From Dehalococcoidia bacterium (GTDB lineage: Bacteria; Chloroflexota; Dehalococcoidia; UBA3495; JAAXIE01): DNA of 8,303 nt. Location: the NCBI GenBank assembly GCA_012270525.1, contig JAAXIE010000205.1, forward strand, positions 1 through 8,303, read 5' to 3'. Shown here piece by piece: positions 1 through 5,675 of this stretch (position 1 is its first letter; each line of letters opens with the position of its first letter). The position numbers were made by a program, and so were the translations under genes. Under the pieces are notes generated by a model. It worked only from the letters and a program-made list of their open reading frames with translations. It ran no database searches and had not been told where the DNA came from.

Positions 1-964
1 CCTGTACCCTGAGGGCTTCTCCGTCATCCGAAGGAAGGCTCCAGTGCCGCCGGAAGCCTTCCAGCCCCTTCGCGATGACCGGGTGCTCCAGCTCGTAGCC
101 CAGAGCGCTCAGCGCGATGAGGGAGTAGACCCAGGGCGGCTGTATCCCTCCCCACGAGCCGTCGGCTTCCTGGTGTTCCAGGACCCATTGCGCCGAGCGA
201 CGTACAGCCATATTGCGCGCTGGCTTGATGGGCAGCGACTCGTAGATGCGCAGCAGGCGGTCAAGCCAGTAGAGGGCTGGGGCCCAACCCAGGGTGCCGG
301 GCGGTTTGGCAAGGGAATAGTCCACCTGGTCCCGGGGGACGGGGAAGAGTTCGTCGATGGAGGCCTCGGCGGGGATTTTCCGGCTGGGCCGCTGGCTGAG
401 GATGATCATCATCGGGACTATCGTAGCTCGTGCCCAACTGGAGAAATCGTAGATATTCACGGGGAACCATTTGGGGAGAAAAATCAGCTCTGGGGGCATA
501 ACCGGCGTTCCACGCCAGTCCCATTGGTCGAACAGGCTCAGCCAGATCTTGGTGAATATGCGGGTCGCGGGGACTCCGCCACGGGAGAGGATGAACTCCC
601 GGGCCTTCTTCATCTCCAGCCTGTCGGCGGAAACTCCAGCCAGTTTCAGGGCGAAATAGCACTCCACCGAAGTGCTGACATCGCCCGGGGCCTGATAGTA
701 CTGTCCCCAGGAGCCATCCTCGCGCTGGCACCTGAGAATCTGGTTGGTCAGCTTTCGCCATCTCTCGGGGTCGACCTGCTCCAAGAAGTAGGTCATGAGG
801 AGGTATTCGGCTTCCATGGTGGGGTTGGATTCCAACTCTCCCCACCAGTAGCCTTCATCGTACTGCTCCCCCAGCAGATAGGCCTGGGAGCGGGCGATGG
901 CTTCCGCAGCGCCATCGACAGAAACATCAGATGCTTCCCTTGGCATGTCGCGATGGACTGTCAT
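1..964 (-). CDS. shc: Squalene-hopene cyclase, N-terminal part (cut by left window edge)
   Basis: The gene cyclises squalene to hopene (diploptene/diplopterol) on the inner face of the membrane, the core step of hopanoid synthesis. The minus-strand frame stays open from the ATG at 964 to the window edge, giving 321 codons, about half of the usual 630-700 residue protein. Three QW-type repeats (Q-x3-G-x-W) are visible: QYDEGYW near residue 34, QREDGSW near 80 and QEADGSW near 265. The opening ARSQAYLLGEQ...GYWWGELESNPT (residues 24-49) and SSWARATIVPM (175-185) are typical of bacterial cyclases. The last residues, ALRVQ, sit just before the expected QPC-SPVWDT segment, so the catalytic DxDD motif lies outside the window. 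The start codon overlaps the hpnG stop as TAATG with only a weak Shine-Dalgarno, suggesting translational coupling. HpnG and HpnH next door argue for a hopene cyclase rather than another triterpene cyclase. Confidence 0.95.
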   Translation of the reverse strand, partial: MTVHRDMPREASDVSVDGAAEAIARSQAYLLGEQYDEGYWWGELESNPTMEAEYLLMTYFLEQVDPERWRKLTNQILRCQREDGSWGQYYQAPGDVSTSVECYFALKLAGVSADRLEMKKAREFILSRGGVPATRIFTKIWLSLFDQWDWRGTPVMPPELIFLPKWFPVNIYDFSSWARATIVPMMIILSQRPSRKIPAEASIDELFPVPRDQVDYSLAKPPGTLGWAPALYWLDRLLRIYESLPIKPARNMAVRRSAQWVLEHQEADGSWGGIQPPWVYSLIALSALGYELEHPVIAKGLEGFRRHWSLPSDDGEALRVQ

Positions 965-1752
965 TATTCGCCGCTCAAATAGGGAATGTCTGAGAGGTCG
1001 AGGGACCAGAAGCTTTCGATGAAGGACCCAAGCTCACGCTCGGCGGTCCGGGCCTGCTGTGCTAGGGTGAACAACTGGGGGAGACACCACCAGCGCAGGG
1101 CGATCCCCGCTGCAACCTGGGCCATCAGCTTGGGCCCGTGACTGTAGACCAGCCCTGGGATGAAGGGAGGCAGGTCCTGGGTGGCTGGATCAAGGACTAC
1201 CCGGACCGCCAGGTAGGGGATGTTCCGGTCGCCAGCTTCCCGGGCCAGCCAGAAATCCTCCATCGAGCAGGCCAAGGCACCCGTTTCGTGCCACAACCGG
1301 ACTTTGGCATTAGACCGGCATACGGCAGCATGCACGCTGAGAAGGCCTCCAGCCCTGTAGTTCAGTCCCCTCTCTTCGCATGCAGCGGCTGCCAATTCCA
1401 GAAGCCGCGGGTGGCTGTACAGGGTCTCCCCGTCATCCTCGGCATTCAGCCACTCACCCAGCAGGATGTCACCAGCCTCACAGTCAGGGTCAAGGCCCCC
1501 GGCGAATCCGGTACACAGGAGCATGCAGGCTGATGAGTCCTCGTCCTGTGCAACCCCCCACGCCAACGCGCCGGACGGCCCATCATGATATTGGTCCATA
1601 ACGATGGTCGCGGGCCATCGTGGAGTGTTCTGCAACGCCCTCTCAATGAAGCGGACTTCCCGCTTTGTTCCGGTCAACACCTCGATGGACCGTTCCTGTG
1701 GAACCGGATCATCTGGGGAGTGGGAATGGGCGAGTGCGTCCCTTGGCGACAT
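964..1752 (-). CDS. hpnG: HpnG-like hopanoid nucleosidase/phosphorylase (PNP/UDP phosphorylase fold)
   Basis: A 262-residue protein of the nucleoside phosphorylase/MTA-SAH nucleosidase superfamily. HpnG proteins remove adenine from adenosylhopane to give a ribosylated C35 hopane. Visible signatures are the N-terminal strand EVLTGTKREV (24-33), the glycine-rich TGFAGGLDPDCEAGDI (81-96) and the ribose-binding segment ACSMEDFWLAREAG (161-174). The later VRVVLDPATQDLPPF (183-197) has D188 at the position of the family's catalytic acid. The segment usually read as VDMES appears here as CSMED, so the Met-Glu pair is kept but its flanks differ. About 20 residues precede the usual family start. A GTG at residue 25 could in principle be used, but the ATG chosen lies one base after the hpnH stop (TGATATG), as expected in a coupled operon. 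The identification rests on motifs plus position between hpnH and shc; a generic nucleosidase is the less likely alternative. Confidence 0.85.
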   Translation of the reverse strand: MSPRDALAHSHSPDDPVPQERSIEVLTGTKREVRFIERALQNTPRWPATIVMDQYHDGPSGALAWGVAQDEDSSACMLLCTGFAGGLDPDCEAGDILLGEWLNAEDDGETLYSHPRLLELAAAACEERGLNYRAGGLLSVHAAVCRSNAKVRLWHETGALACSMEDFWLAREAGDRNIPYLAVRVVLDPATQDLPPFIPGLVYSHGPKLMAQVAAGIALRWWCLPQLFTLAQQARTAERELGSFIESFWSLDLSDIPYLSGE

Positions 1753-1753
1753 A

Positions 1754-2794
1754 TCAGGCTGCCGTGATCCCCGACTTGTGGGCCGCGCCCGATTTGACCA
1801 GCGTCACCCAGTCCCTGGGCGACGATATGGCTTGGAAGATGGTCGCCGACTCGAAGCCACAATGCATCATGCAGTTGGCGCAGCGACGGTCCTTCCCCAC
1901 TCCATACCGTTCCCACAGGTCTTTCTCGTAGAGGTCATCCACGTTATCGGTGTGGCGGTCGGCCAGCGGATAGCAGGGCTCGCGCCAGCCCATGACGGTG
2001 TAGGTGGGGTTGGACCAGGCGGTGCACTGGTAGTCGCGCTTGCCCCGCAGGAAGTCCAGGTACAGCGGGTTGTTGTACAGGCGGAAGTCCTTGATGCGGT
2101 CCTTATCCAGCACCTGCTGGAACACGGCCCGTGATTCCTGTCGCGTGAGGAACAGTTCCTGGTCGGGGGCATCCTCGAAATCGTAGCCCGGCGAGACCAT
2201 CGATCCCTCTATACCCATGTCCGACATGGTGCGGAAGAGGGCGTGCAGGTCTTCGACGTCACTGCCCCGGAACAGAGTGGTGTTGCTGCAGACCCGGTAG
2301 CCTCCATCAAGAGCAACCTCGATGGCGGACATGGCCTTCTTGAAGACGCCAGCACGGGCCACAGACTCGTCGTGCCTCGCTTCCATGCCGTCCATGTGAA
2401 CGACCCAGCAGAGGTACTTGGAGGGCGGCACTTTCTTGAGCACCCGCTCCAGCAGCAGACCGTTGGTACAGCAGTAAACGAAATACTTGCGGGCGATGAG
2501 TTCGCTGATGATCTGGTCTATCTTGGGATGGATGGTGGGTTCGCCCCCGGCAATGGAGACGATGGGAGCACCGGAAGCCTCGACGGCCGCCACCGCATCT
2601 TCGGTGGACATCATCCGGTCCATTACCGGCTTGTACTCGTGAATGCGCCCGCAGCCAATGCAGGAGAGGTTGCACATCTCGAGGGGTTCCAGCATGGTCA
2701 CCAAGGGAAAACGGGACCGGCCGCGCAGGCGGTTCTTCAGCATGTACGCGGCCAACCGGAAGGAGAGTTCCATGGGCCTCCTGGCTCTAGCCAT
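1754..2794 (-). CDS. hpnH: Adenosylhopane synthase HpnH (radical SAM)
   Basis: A radical SAM enzyme that adds the 5'-deoxyadenosyl radical to diploptene, forming adenosylhopane, the first step of the C35 side chain. The protein has 346 residues. MLEPLEMCNLSCIGCGRI carries the CxxxCxxC cluster motif at C41, C45 and C48. SIAGGEPTIHP (80-90) is the SAM-binding GGEP segment, and YCCTNGLLL follows at 107-115. C109 is probably the counterpart of the conserved Cys106 reported to quench the radical intermediate in the Zymomonas enzyme. The C-terminal CANCMMHCGFES is a family hallmark. Two starts are possible: the ATG at 2794 (GAGGGAG three bases upstream) or an ATG at 2773 beginning MELSFRLAAYML (AGGAGG three bases upstream), which would give 339 residues. 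The gene sits 41 bp after the prenyl synthase and 1 bp before hpnG. The family assignment is very secure. Confidence 0.95.
   Translation of the reverse strand: MARARRPMELSFRLAAYMLKNRLRGRSRFPLVTMLEPLEMCNLSCIGCGRIHEYKPVMDRMMSTEDAVAAVEASGAPIVSIAGGEPTIHPKIDQIISELIARKYFVYCCTNGLLLERVLKKVPPSKYLCWVVHMDGMEARHDESVARAGVFKKAMSAIEVALDGGYRVCSNTTLFRGSDVEDLHALFRTMSDMGIEGSMVSPGYDFEDAPDQELFLTRQESRAVFQQVLDKDRIKDFRLYNNPLYLDFLRGKRDYQCTAWSNPTYTVMGWREPCYPLADRHTDNVDDLYEKDLWERYGVGKDRRCANCMMHCGFESATIFQAISSPRDWVTLVKSGAAHKSGITAA
2777..2782 (-). promoter_or_regulatory. Strong Shine-Dalgarno inside the annotated hpnH start region
   Basis: On the minus strand AGGAGG lies three bases before an internal in-frame ATG (2773). 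It is a better ribosome-binding sequence than the one before the ATG at 2794, so the mature HpnH may start seven residues later. The three-base spacing is shorter than ideal for either start, which leaves the choice open. Confidence 0.4.
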
Positions 2795-2835
2795 CTTCTC
2801 CCTCTAACTCGAACTTCGCCGGATACCGGTCAGTA

Positions 2836-3906
2836 TCAGTAGTCCCGGCTGGTCAGAAAGTTTACCAGATGCTGGAACTCCGCCCGCGCCCAGGAGGGCA
2901 ACTCCACGCAATCGAGTTCCTCGACAGCCTGCTGGGCGTTATCCGATACCAGTCGCTGGGCCGCTTCCTGGGCTCCCACCTCCTGCAGGATGTCCAGCAC
3001 CTGGTCGGCGTCTTCCTGGTCCAGCTCCGGCTTGTCCTGCAGCCCGATCAAGCGTTGCCGGGTGGCGGGCGAAGCGGTGTCGAGGGCATATGCCAGGGGG
3101 TAGGACTTCTTCTTGCGGAAGATGTCCGCCCCCACCGCCTTGCCGGTGGTCTCCTGATCGCCCCAGACACCGAGGACATCGTCCCGGACCTGGAAGGCGC
3201 GTCCCAAGCGGGCTCCACTGCGGGCGAATGCCTCCACGACGACGGGATCGCCGGAGCCGATGCAAGCTCCTATAGCCATGCTGCATCTTATGAGAGCACC
3301 CGTTTTCAGGGCGATCATCCGCAGGTAGTCCTCCACCCCAACGTGCACGCTATCCTCGAAGGAGAGATCCAGGCACTGCCCCTCGATCATCTCCAGATAG
3401 CCCTGCATGATGAGCTTGGACACGTTCAGCACCGTTCCGGGGCTCAACCCGCGGGAGGAGAGCCGGTGGGCCGTGGAGTCCGCGAGGGAGAACATAGCGT
3501 CGCCAGCTGAGAGGGCTTGGGGCACCCCCCAAACGGACCAGACGGTGGGCTGGTGTCGCCGCTCCTGGTCCCCGTCCTGGATGTCATCGTGTATCAGCGA
3601 GAAGTTGTGTACGTACTCCATGGCCGCGGCAGCAGGCAGAGCCGTTTCCCATTGTCCGCTGAGGGCCTCGCAACTGAACAGGCACAGGGTGGGGCGCAGG
3701 GCCTTGCCCTGAGACTCGGAGTTGACCACCGGACAGCCGTCGGCATCAACCCATCCCATGTGGTATTTCAGGATGTTGTATAGCTGTGGGGGGTCGTCGT
3801 GCATGGCCGCCCGTAGTTCGTCGCCGAGGGACCCCCGGTAACGGTCGAACATTGTCGGCAGTTCCGCTTCAGGTGGAAGGACGCTGGCTCTGGGGGTTGT
3901 GCACAT
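2836..3906 (-). CDS. Short-chain trans-polyprenyl (farnesyl/geranylgeranyl) diphosphate synthase
   Basis: This enzyme condenses isopentenyl diphosphate with allylic diphosphates; in this operon it most likely supplies the precursor for squalene. At 356 residues it has the full set of family motifs. These are GKALRP (67-72), the first aspartate-rich motif in HNFSLIHDDIQDGD (D107, D108, D111), RRHQPTVW (116-123), GQCLDL (176-181), KTGAL (201-205), the second aspartate-rich motif QVRDDVLGVWGD (239-250) and RKKKSYPLAYAL (264-275). An aromatic residue (F102) sits five positions before the first motif and the DDxxD motif has no two-residue insertion, a pattern expected for C15-C20 products rather than long chains. 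It is the first gene after the promoter near 3985. No clear Shine-Dalgarno precedes the ATG at 3906, and the ATG at 3852 (MFDRYRG) is an alternative start. FPP versus GGPP cannot be decided here. Confidence 0.93.
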   Translation of the reverse strand: MCTTPRASVLPPEAELPTMFDRYRGSLGDELRAAMHDDPPQLYNILKYHMGWVDADGCPVVNSESQGKALRPTLCLFSCEALSGQWETALPAAAAMEYVHNFSLIHDDIQDGDQERRHQPTVWSVWGVPQALSAGDAMFSLADSTAHRLSSRGLSPGTVLNVSKLIMQGYLEMIEGQCLDLSFEDSVHVGVEDYLRMIALKTGALIRCSMAIGACIGSGDPVVVEAFARSGARLGRAFQVRDDVLGVWGDQETTGKAVGADIFRKKKSYPLAYALDTASPATRQRLIGLQDKPELDQEDADQVLDILQEVGAQEAAQRLVSDNAQQAVEELDCVELPSWARAEFQHLVNFLTSRDY

Positions 3907-3936
3907 AGTAGACTCGTATGCGGCCAGCTTTGAGCG

Positions 3937-3955
3937 TGCATCGTCTTACGATGCA
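3937..3955. repeat. Perfect inverted repeat over the hopanoid-operon start site (operator or leader hairpin)
   Basis: TGCATCGT-CTT-ACGATGCA is a perfect repeat with 8-bp arms and a 3-bp spacer. It overlaps a second perfect 10-bp palindrome, CGATGCATCG, at 3949-3958. It begins right after the minus-strand -10 box and covers the predicted transcription start and the first 15-20 transcribed bases. A dimeric repressor bound here would block transcription; alternatively the transcript would begin with a short hairpin. The symmetry is seen directly, while the function is inferred. Confidence 0.6.
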
Positions 3956-3959
3956 TCGG

Positions 3960-3988
3960 ATGGTAGCAACGGCCATATGGGGTGTCAA
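3960..3988 (-). promoter_or_regulatory. Sigma70-type promoter for the hopanoid operon
   Basis: On the minus strand the -35 box is a perfect TTGACA (3988-3983). It is followed by a 17-bp spacer and a TACCAT -10 box (3965-3960) that matches four of six consensus bases, including T1, A2 and T6. Transcription would start near 3953, leaving a leader of about 47 bases before the ATG at 3906. No other promoter is evident in the short gaps of the four-gene run, so this one probably drives all of them. Confidence 0.65.
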
Positions 3989-4128
3989 GCGGTTGGAGAA
4001 CGCCCTGTCGCCTAACCAGGCCATCAACGGGAACCCCTCGCGGTGGTGGTGCCGCGGCCTCCATCACGAAGCTTATGCGAAAGTCCCCACACCTTGGCAT
4101 AGTCGCATTCTGAGAACGGGCTGGAAGG

Positions 4129-4845
4129 TTGGACAAGCAGGACATACGCGAGGATGTGTGGCAGGCGATGCGGGAAGCGGGGGTGGCCCGCTTCCCCGGA
4201 GCGCGAGGACGCATACCGAACTTCACCGGGGCGGAACAGGCAGCGGCGGTTGCTGCTTGCCTCCACCTCTGGTCTGAGGCCCAGGTGCTCAAGTGTAACC
4301 CGGACCTCCCCCAGCGACCCGTGAGATGGCGTGCCCTGAAGGAGGGGAAGACGGTCTACATGGCCGTTCCCCGTCTCACGTCCCTGCAATGCTTTGTGGA
4401 GCTGGACCCGGAGAGGCTGGGCAAGAACGCCTATGCCGCATCAAGCATCAAGGGGGCATTCCAGTTCGGGCGGCCTGTGACCCTGGACGAGATGCGTCCC
4501 ATTGATCTGGTGGTCTGCGGTGCTGTGGCGGTGACCGGTAGCGGGGCCCGTCTGGGCAAGGGCGGAGGCTACTCCGATTTGGAGTACGCTCTAGCGCGAG
4601 AGGCCGGTCTTCTGGGTGCCTACACCCCCATCATCACCACGGTCCATCCCGTGCAGGTAGTCGGTGAGATCCCGCTAACGCCCCACGACATACCCCTCGA
4701 TTGCTTCGTCACCCCCACCGAGGCGGTGATCTGCACCGAGCCTCCCCCAAGGCCCCAAGGCATCCGCTGGCACGAATTGGACGAGGAGCAGATCGCCTCC
4801 ATTCCCGTCTTGCAGAGCCTGCGGAGTTCCGCGGCAGGGAGCTAG
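4129..4845 (+). CDS. MTHFS-domain protein, 5-formyltetrahydrofolate cyclo-ligase-like
   Basis: The closest recognisable family is the 5-formyltetrahydrofolate cyclo-ligase (5,10-methenyl-THF synthetase) superfamily. That enzyme converts 5-formyl-THF to methenyl-THF with ATP in the cytoplasm. This 238-residue protein resembles the larger MTHFS-domain-containing branch more than the roughly 190-residue classical enzyme. Landmarks are DKQDIREDVWQAMREAGVARFP (2-23), GRIPNFTGAEQAA (27-39), KCNPDLPQRPVR (55-66), YMAVPRL (77-83) and the nucleotide/phosphate-loop segment GARLGKGGGYSDLEYAL (139-155). TTVHPVQVV and HDIPLDCFVTPT follow. Activity on folate is not proven for this branch. An in-frame TGA at 4111 means the gene must start at TTG 4129 or later; TTG keeps the conserved DKQ. 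A GGAAGG abuts this TTG with no spacer. GTG 4156 and ATG 4168 are other options. The gene converges on tenA with a 36-bp gap. Confidence 0.8.
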   Translation: MDKQDIREDVWQAMREAGVARFPGARGRIPNFTGAEQAAAVAACLHLWSEAQVLKCNPDLPQRPVRWRALKEGKTVYMAVPRLTSLQCFVELDPERLGKNAYAASSIKGAFQFGRPVTLDEMRPIDLVVCGAVAVTGSGARLGKGGGYSDLEYALAREAGLLGAYTPIITTVHPVQVVGEIPLTPHDIPLDCFVTPTEAVICTEPPPRPQGIRWHELDEEQIASIPVLQSLRSSAAGS

Positions 4846-4881
4846 TCGCCTGCCGGCTTGCTGTCCGGACTCAGACCTGTC
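4846..4881. other. Short convergent gap between the MTHFS-like gene and tenA
   Basis: The stop codons of two converging genes lie 36 bp apart. The gap and the adjoining tenA end contain a direct repeat CTCAGACC (4870-4877 and 4881-4888) and the 8-bp palindrome GTCCGGAC (4863-4870). There is no hairpin followed by a T-run, so no intrinsic terminator is called for either gene. Confidence 0.4.
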
Positions 4882-5550
4882 TCAGACCACCCACTCTTCC
4901 TGGCGGAAGGCCATATCCCAGAACATGTACTCGTATCGCAGGCTTGTCAGGTACGCTTCCTCCACCCCGGCAGCTTCCGGTGAACCCAGTGGCGTGGCGA
5001 GGCTGTTGGCTAGGGAACGAACCCAATCGGCCAGTTTCCTGAATTCGGGGTCCACGTACATCTCGATCCACTTGGCATGGAGAGGTGCATGGGTCGGCAT
5101 GCCCTGGCGCTGCAGGTGGTCGCCGATCTCCCAGTAGCCCCACTGGCAGGGCAGGAAGGCGGCGACCAGTTCCGGATAGGTGCCGCGGTGGGCCACGTCG
5201 AGCAGGAAACGGGTGTAGGCCATTGTAGTCGGGGCCACCGGCGTGGCTTCCAACTCTTCGCTGCTGATCCCGAACTCGGCGCAGTAACTGCGATGCAGGT
5301 CCATCTCCACGTTGAGGGTGCCGTCCAGCAGCCGGGCAAACCATCCCATGGTCTCCAGGTCGGGTGCGCGGGCCGCTGCCAGCGCGATCACGCGACTGTA
5401 GTCGATCAGGTAGAGATAGTCCTGTCGCACGTAGAACCTGAACTTGTCCACATCCAGTGTGCCATCGCCTATGCCGGTGACGAAGGGGTGCTGCAATATG
5501 GCCTGCCTGATGGGCAGGGCCTTTCTCTCCAGGTCGTCCATGAAGCTCAT
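4882..5550 (-). CDS. tenA: TenA family aminopyrimidine aminohydrolase (thiaminase II)
   Basis: A cytoplasmic thiamine-salvage enzyme that hydrolyses aminopyrimidine breakdown products of thiamine (and thiamine itself, slowly) to give HMP. The 222-residue protein matches the Cys-type (TenA_C) subgroup. The residues known from Bacillus subtilis TenA are in register: D44 and Y47 in RQDYLYL, the nucleophile C135 and Y139 in FLPCQWGYWEIG, Y165 in WIEMYVDPEF, and E207 in YEYMFWDMA. The start at 5550 is preceded by AGGAG with a 6-base spacer. The frame stays open upstream, but that extension lacks family similarity and would overlap the glcD start. No other thiamine gene lies in the window and no TPP riboswitch is apparent upstream, so the gene looks like a stand-alone salvage gene. 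It is divergent from glcD. Confidence 0.93.
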   Translation of the reverse strand: MSFMDDLERKALPIRQAILQHPFVTGIGDGTLDVDKFRFYVRQDYLYLIDYSRVIALAAARAPDLETMGWFARLLDGTLNVEMDLHRSYCAEFGISSEELEATPVAPTTMAYTRFLLDVAHRGTYPELVAAFLPCQWGYWEIGDHLQRQGMPTHAPLHAKWIEMYVDPEFRKLADWVRSLANSLATPLGSPEAAGVEEAYLTSLRYEYMFWDMAFRQEEWVV

Positions 5551-5556
5551 TGGCGA

Positions 5557-5561
5557 CTCCT
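5557..5561 (-). promoter_or_regulatory. Ribosome-binding site fixing the tenA start
   Basis: AGGAG on the minus strand lies six bases before the ATG at 5550. This supports that start over the longer open frame reaching 5802. Confidence 0.75.
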
Positions 5562-5609
5562 GCGCCCGGTCTGGGAAGATTCTCGCTGCTGGCCGGAGGT
5601 ATCGCGAGG

Positions 5610-5617
5610 AGTATACT
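5610..5617. promoter_or_regulatory. Palindromic TATACT -10-like box in the tenA-glcD divergent region
   Basis: AGTATACT is its own reverse complement, so it reads as TATACT (5 of 6 to TATAAT) on both strands. It lies 59 bases upstream of the glcD ATG and 60 bases upstream of the tenA ATG, a symmetric position suited to serve either gene. No good -35 is found at 16-18 bp on either strand (CTGGCC on the plus strand is the best), so a promoter here would be weak or activator-dependent. Confidence 0.4.
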
Positions 5618-5630
5618 AGACGCACTTCGG

Positions 5631-5650
5631 CGGGAGGGTCAGCCCTCCCG
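5631..5650. repeat. GC-rich perfect hairpin in the presumed glcD leader
   Basis: CGGGAGGG-TCAG-CCCTCCCG is a perfect inverted repeat with 8-bp arms and a 4-base loop, centred 35 bases upstream of the glcD start and just downstream of the -10-like box. It is not followed by a T-run, so it is not a standard intrinsic terminator. It could be an operator for a dimeric regulator (GntR-type regulators commonly control glycolate oxidase genes) or an mRNA 5' stem. The role is inferred. Confidence 0.5.
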
Positions 5651-5665
5651 GGCAGAGGCGAGCAC

Positions 5666-5669
5666 AGGG
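5666..5669 (+). promoter_or_regulatory. Ribosome-binding site for glcD
   Basis: AGGG lies six bases before the ATG at 5676. It supports this start over an upstream in-frame TTG at 5550, whose extra 42 residues lack similarity to the family. Confidence 0.5.
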
Positions 5670-5675
5670 CCGGAC

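Larger units (their letters stand above)
3907..4128. other. Divergent intergenic region
   Basis: These 222 bp separate the leftward prenyl synthase from the rightward MTHFS-like gene. The left third holds the minus-strand promoter and inverted repeat. In the rest I see only a weak GC hairpin (CGCGG-8 nt-CCGCG, 4039-4056) and no convincing plus-strand promoter; CATAGT near 4108 lacks a good -35 partner. No credible small gene is seen. Confidence 0.6.

Noticed and set aside
44..982. Long plus-strand open frame of 312 codons
   Set aside because: It lies antisense to shc, whose minus-strand frame gives clear QW motifs and family signatures. The plus-strand translation resembles no protein I know and is a by-product of high GC content.
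3918..4277. Plus-strand 119-codon open frame spanning the intergenic region
   Set aside because: More than a third overlaps the MTHFS-like gene in another frame. No motif or ribosome-binding site supports it, and its left end covers the hopanoid promoter.
4846..4888. Bidirectional terminator between the converging MTHFS-like gene and tenA
   Set aside because: Only an 8-bp palindrome and a short direct repeat are present; there is no stable stem with a T-run on either strand.
5631..5650. Intrinsic terminator upstream of glcD
   Set aside because: The stem is strong, but no T-run follows on either strand and it lies between a promoter-like box and the gene, so an operator or leader hairpin is more plausible.
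5550..5675. N-terminal extension of glcD from an upstream TTG
   Set aside because: It would overlap the tenA start and cover the promoter-like region. The ATG at 5676 has AGGG at proper spacing and matches the family N-terminus.
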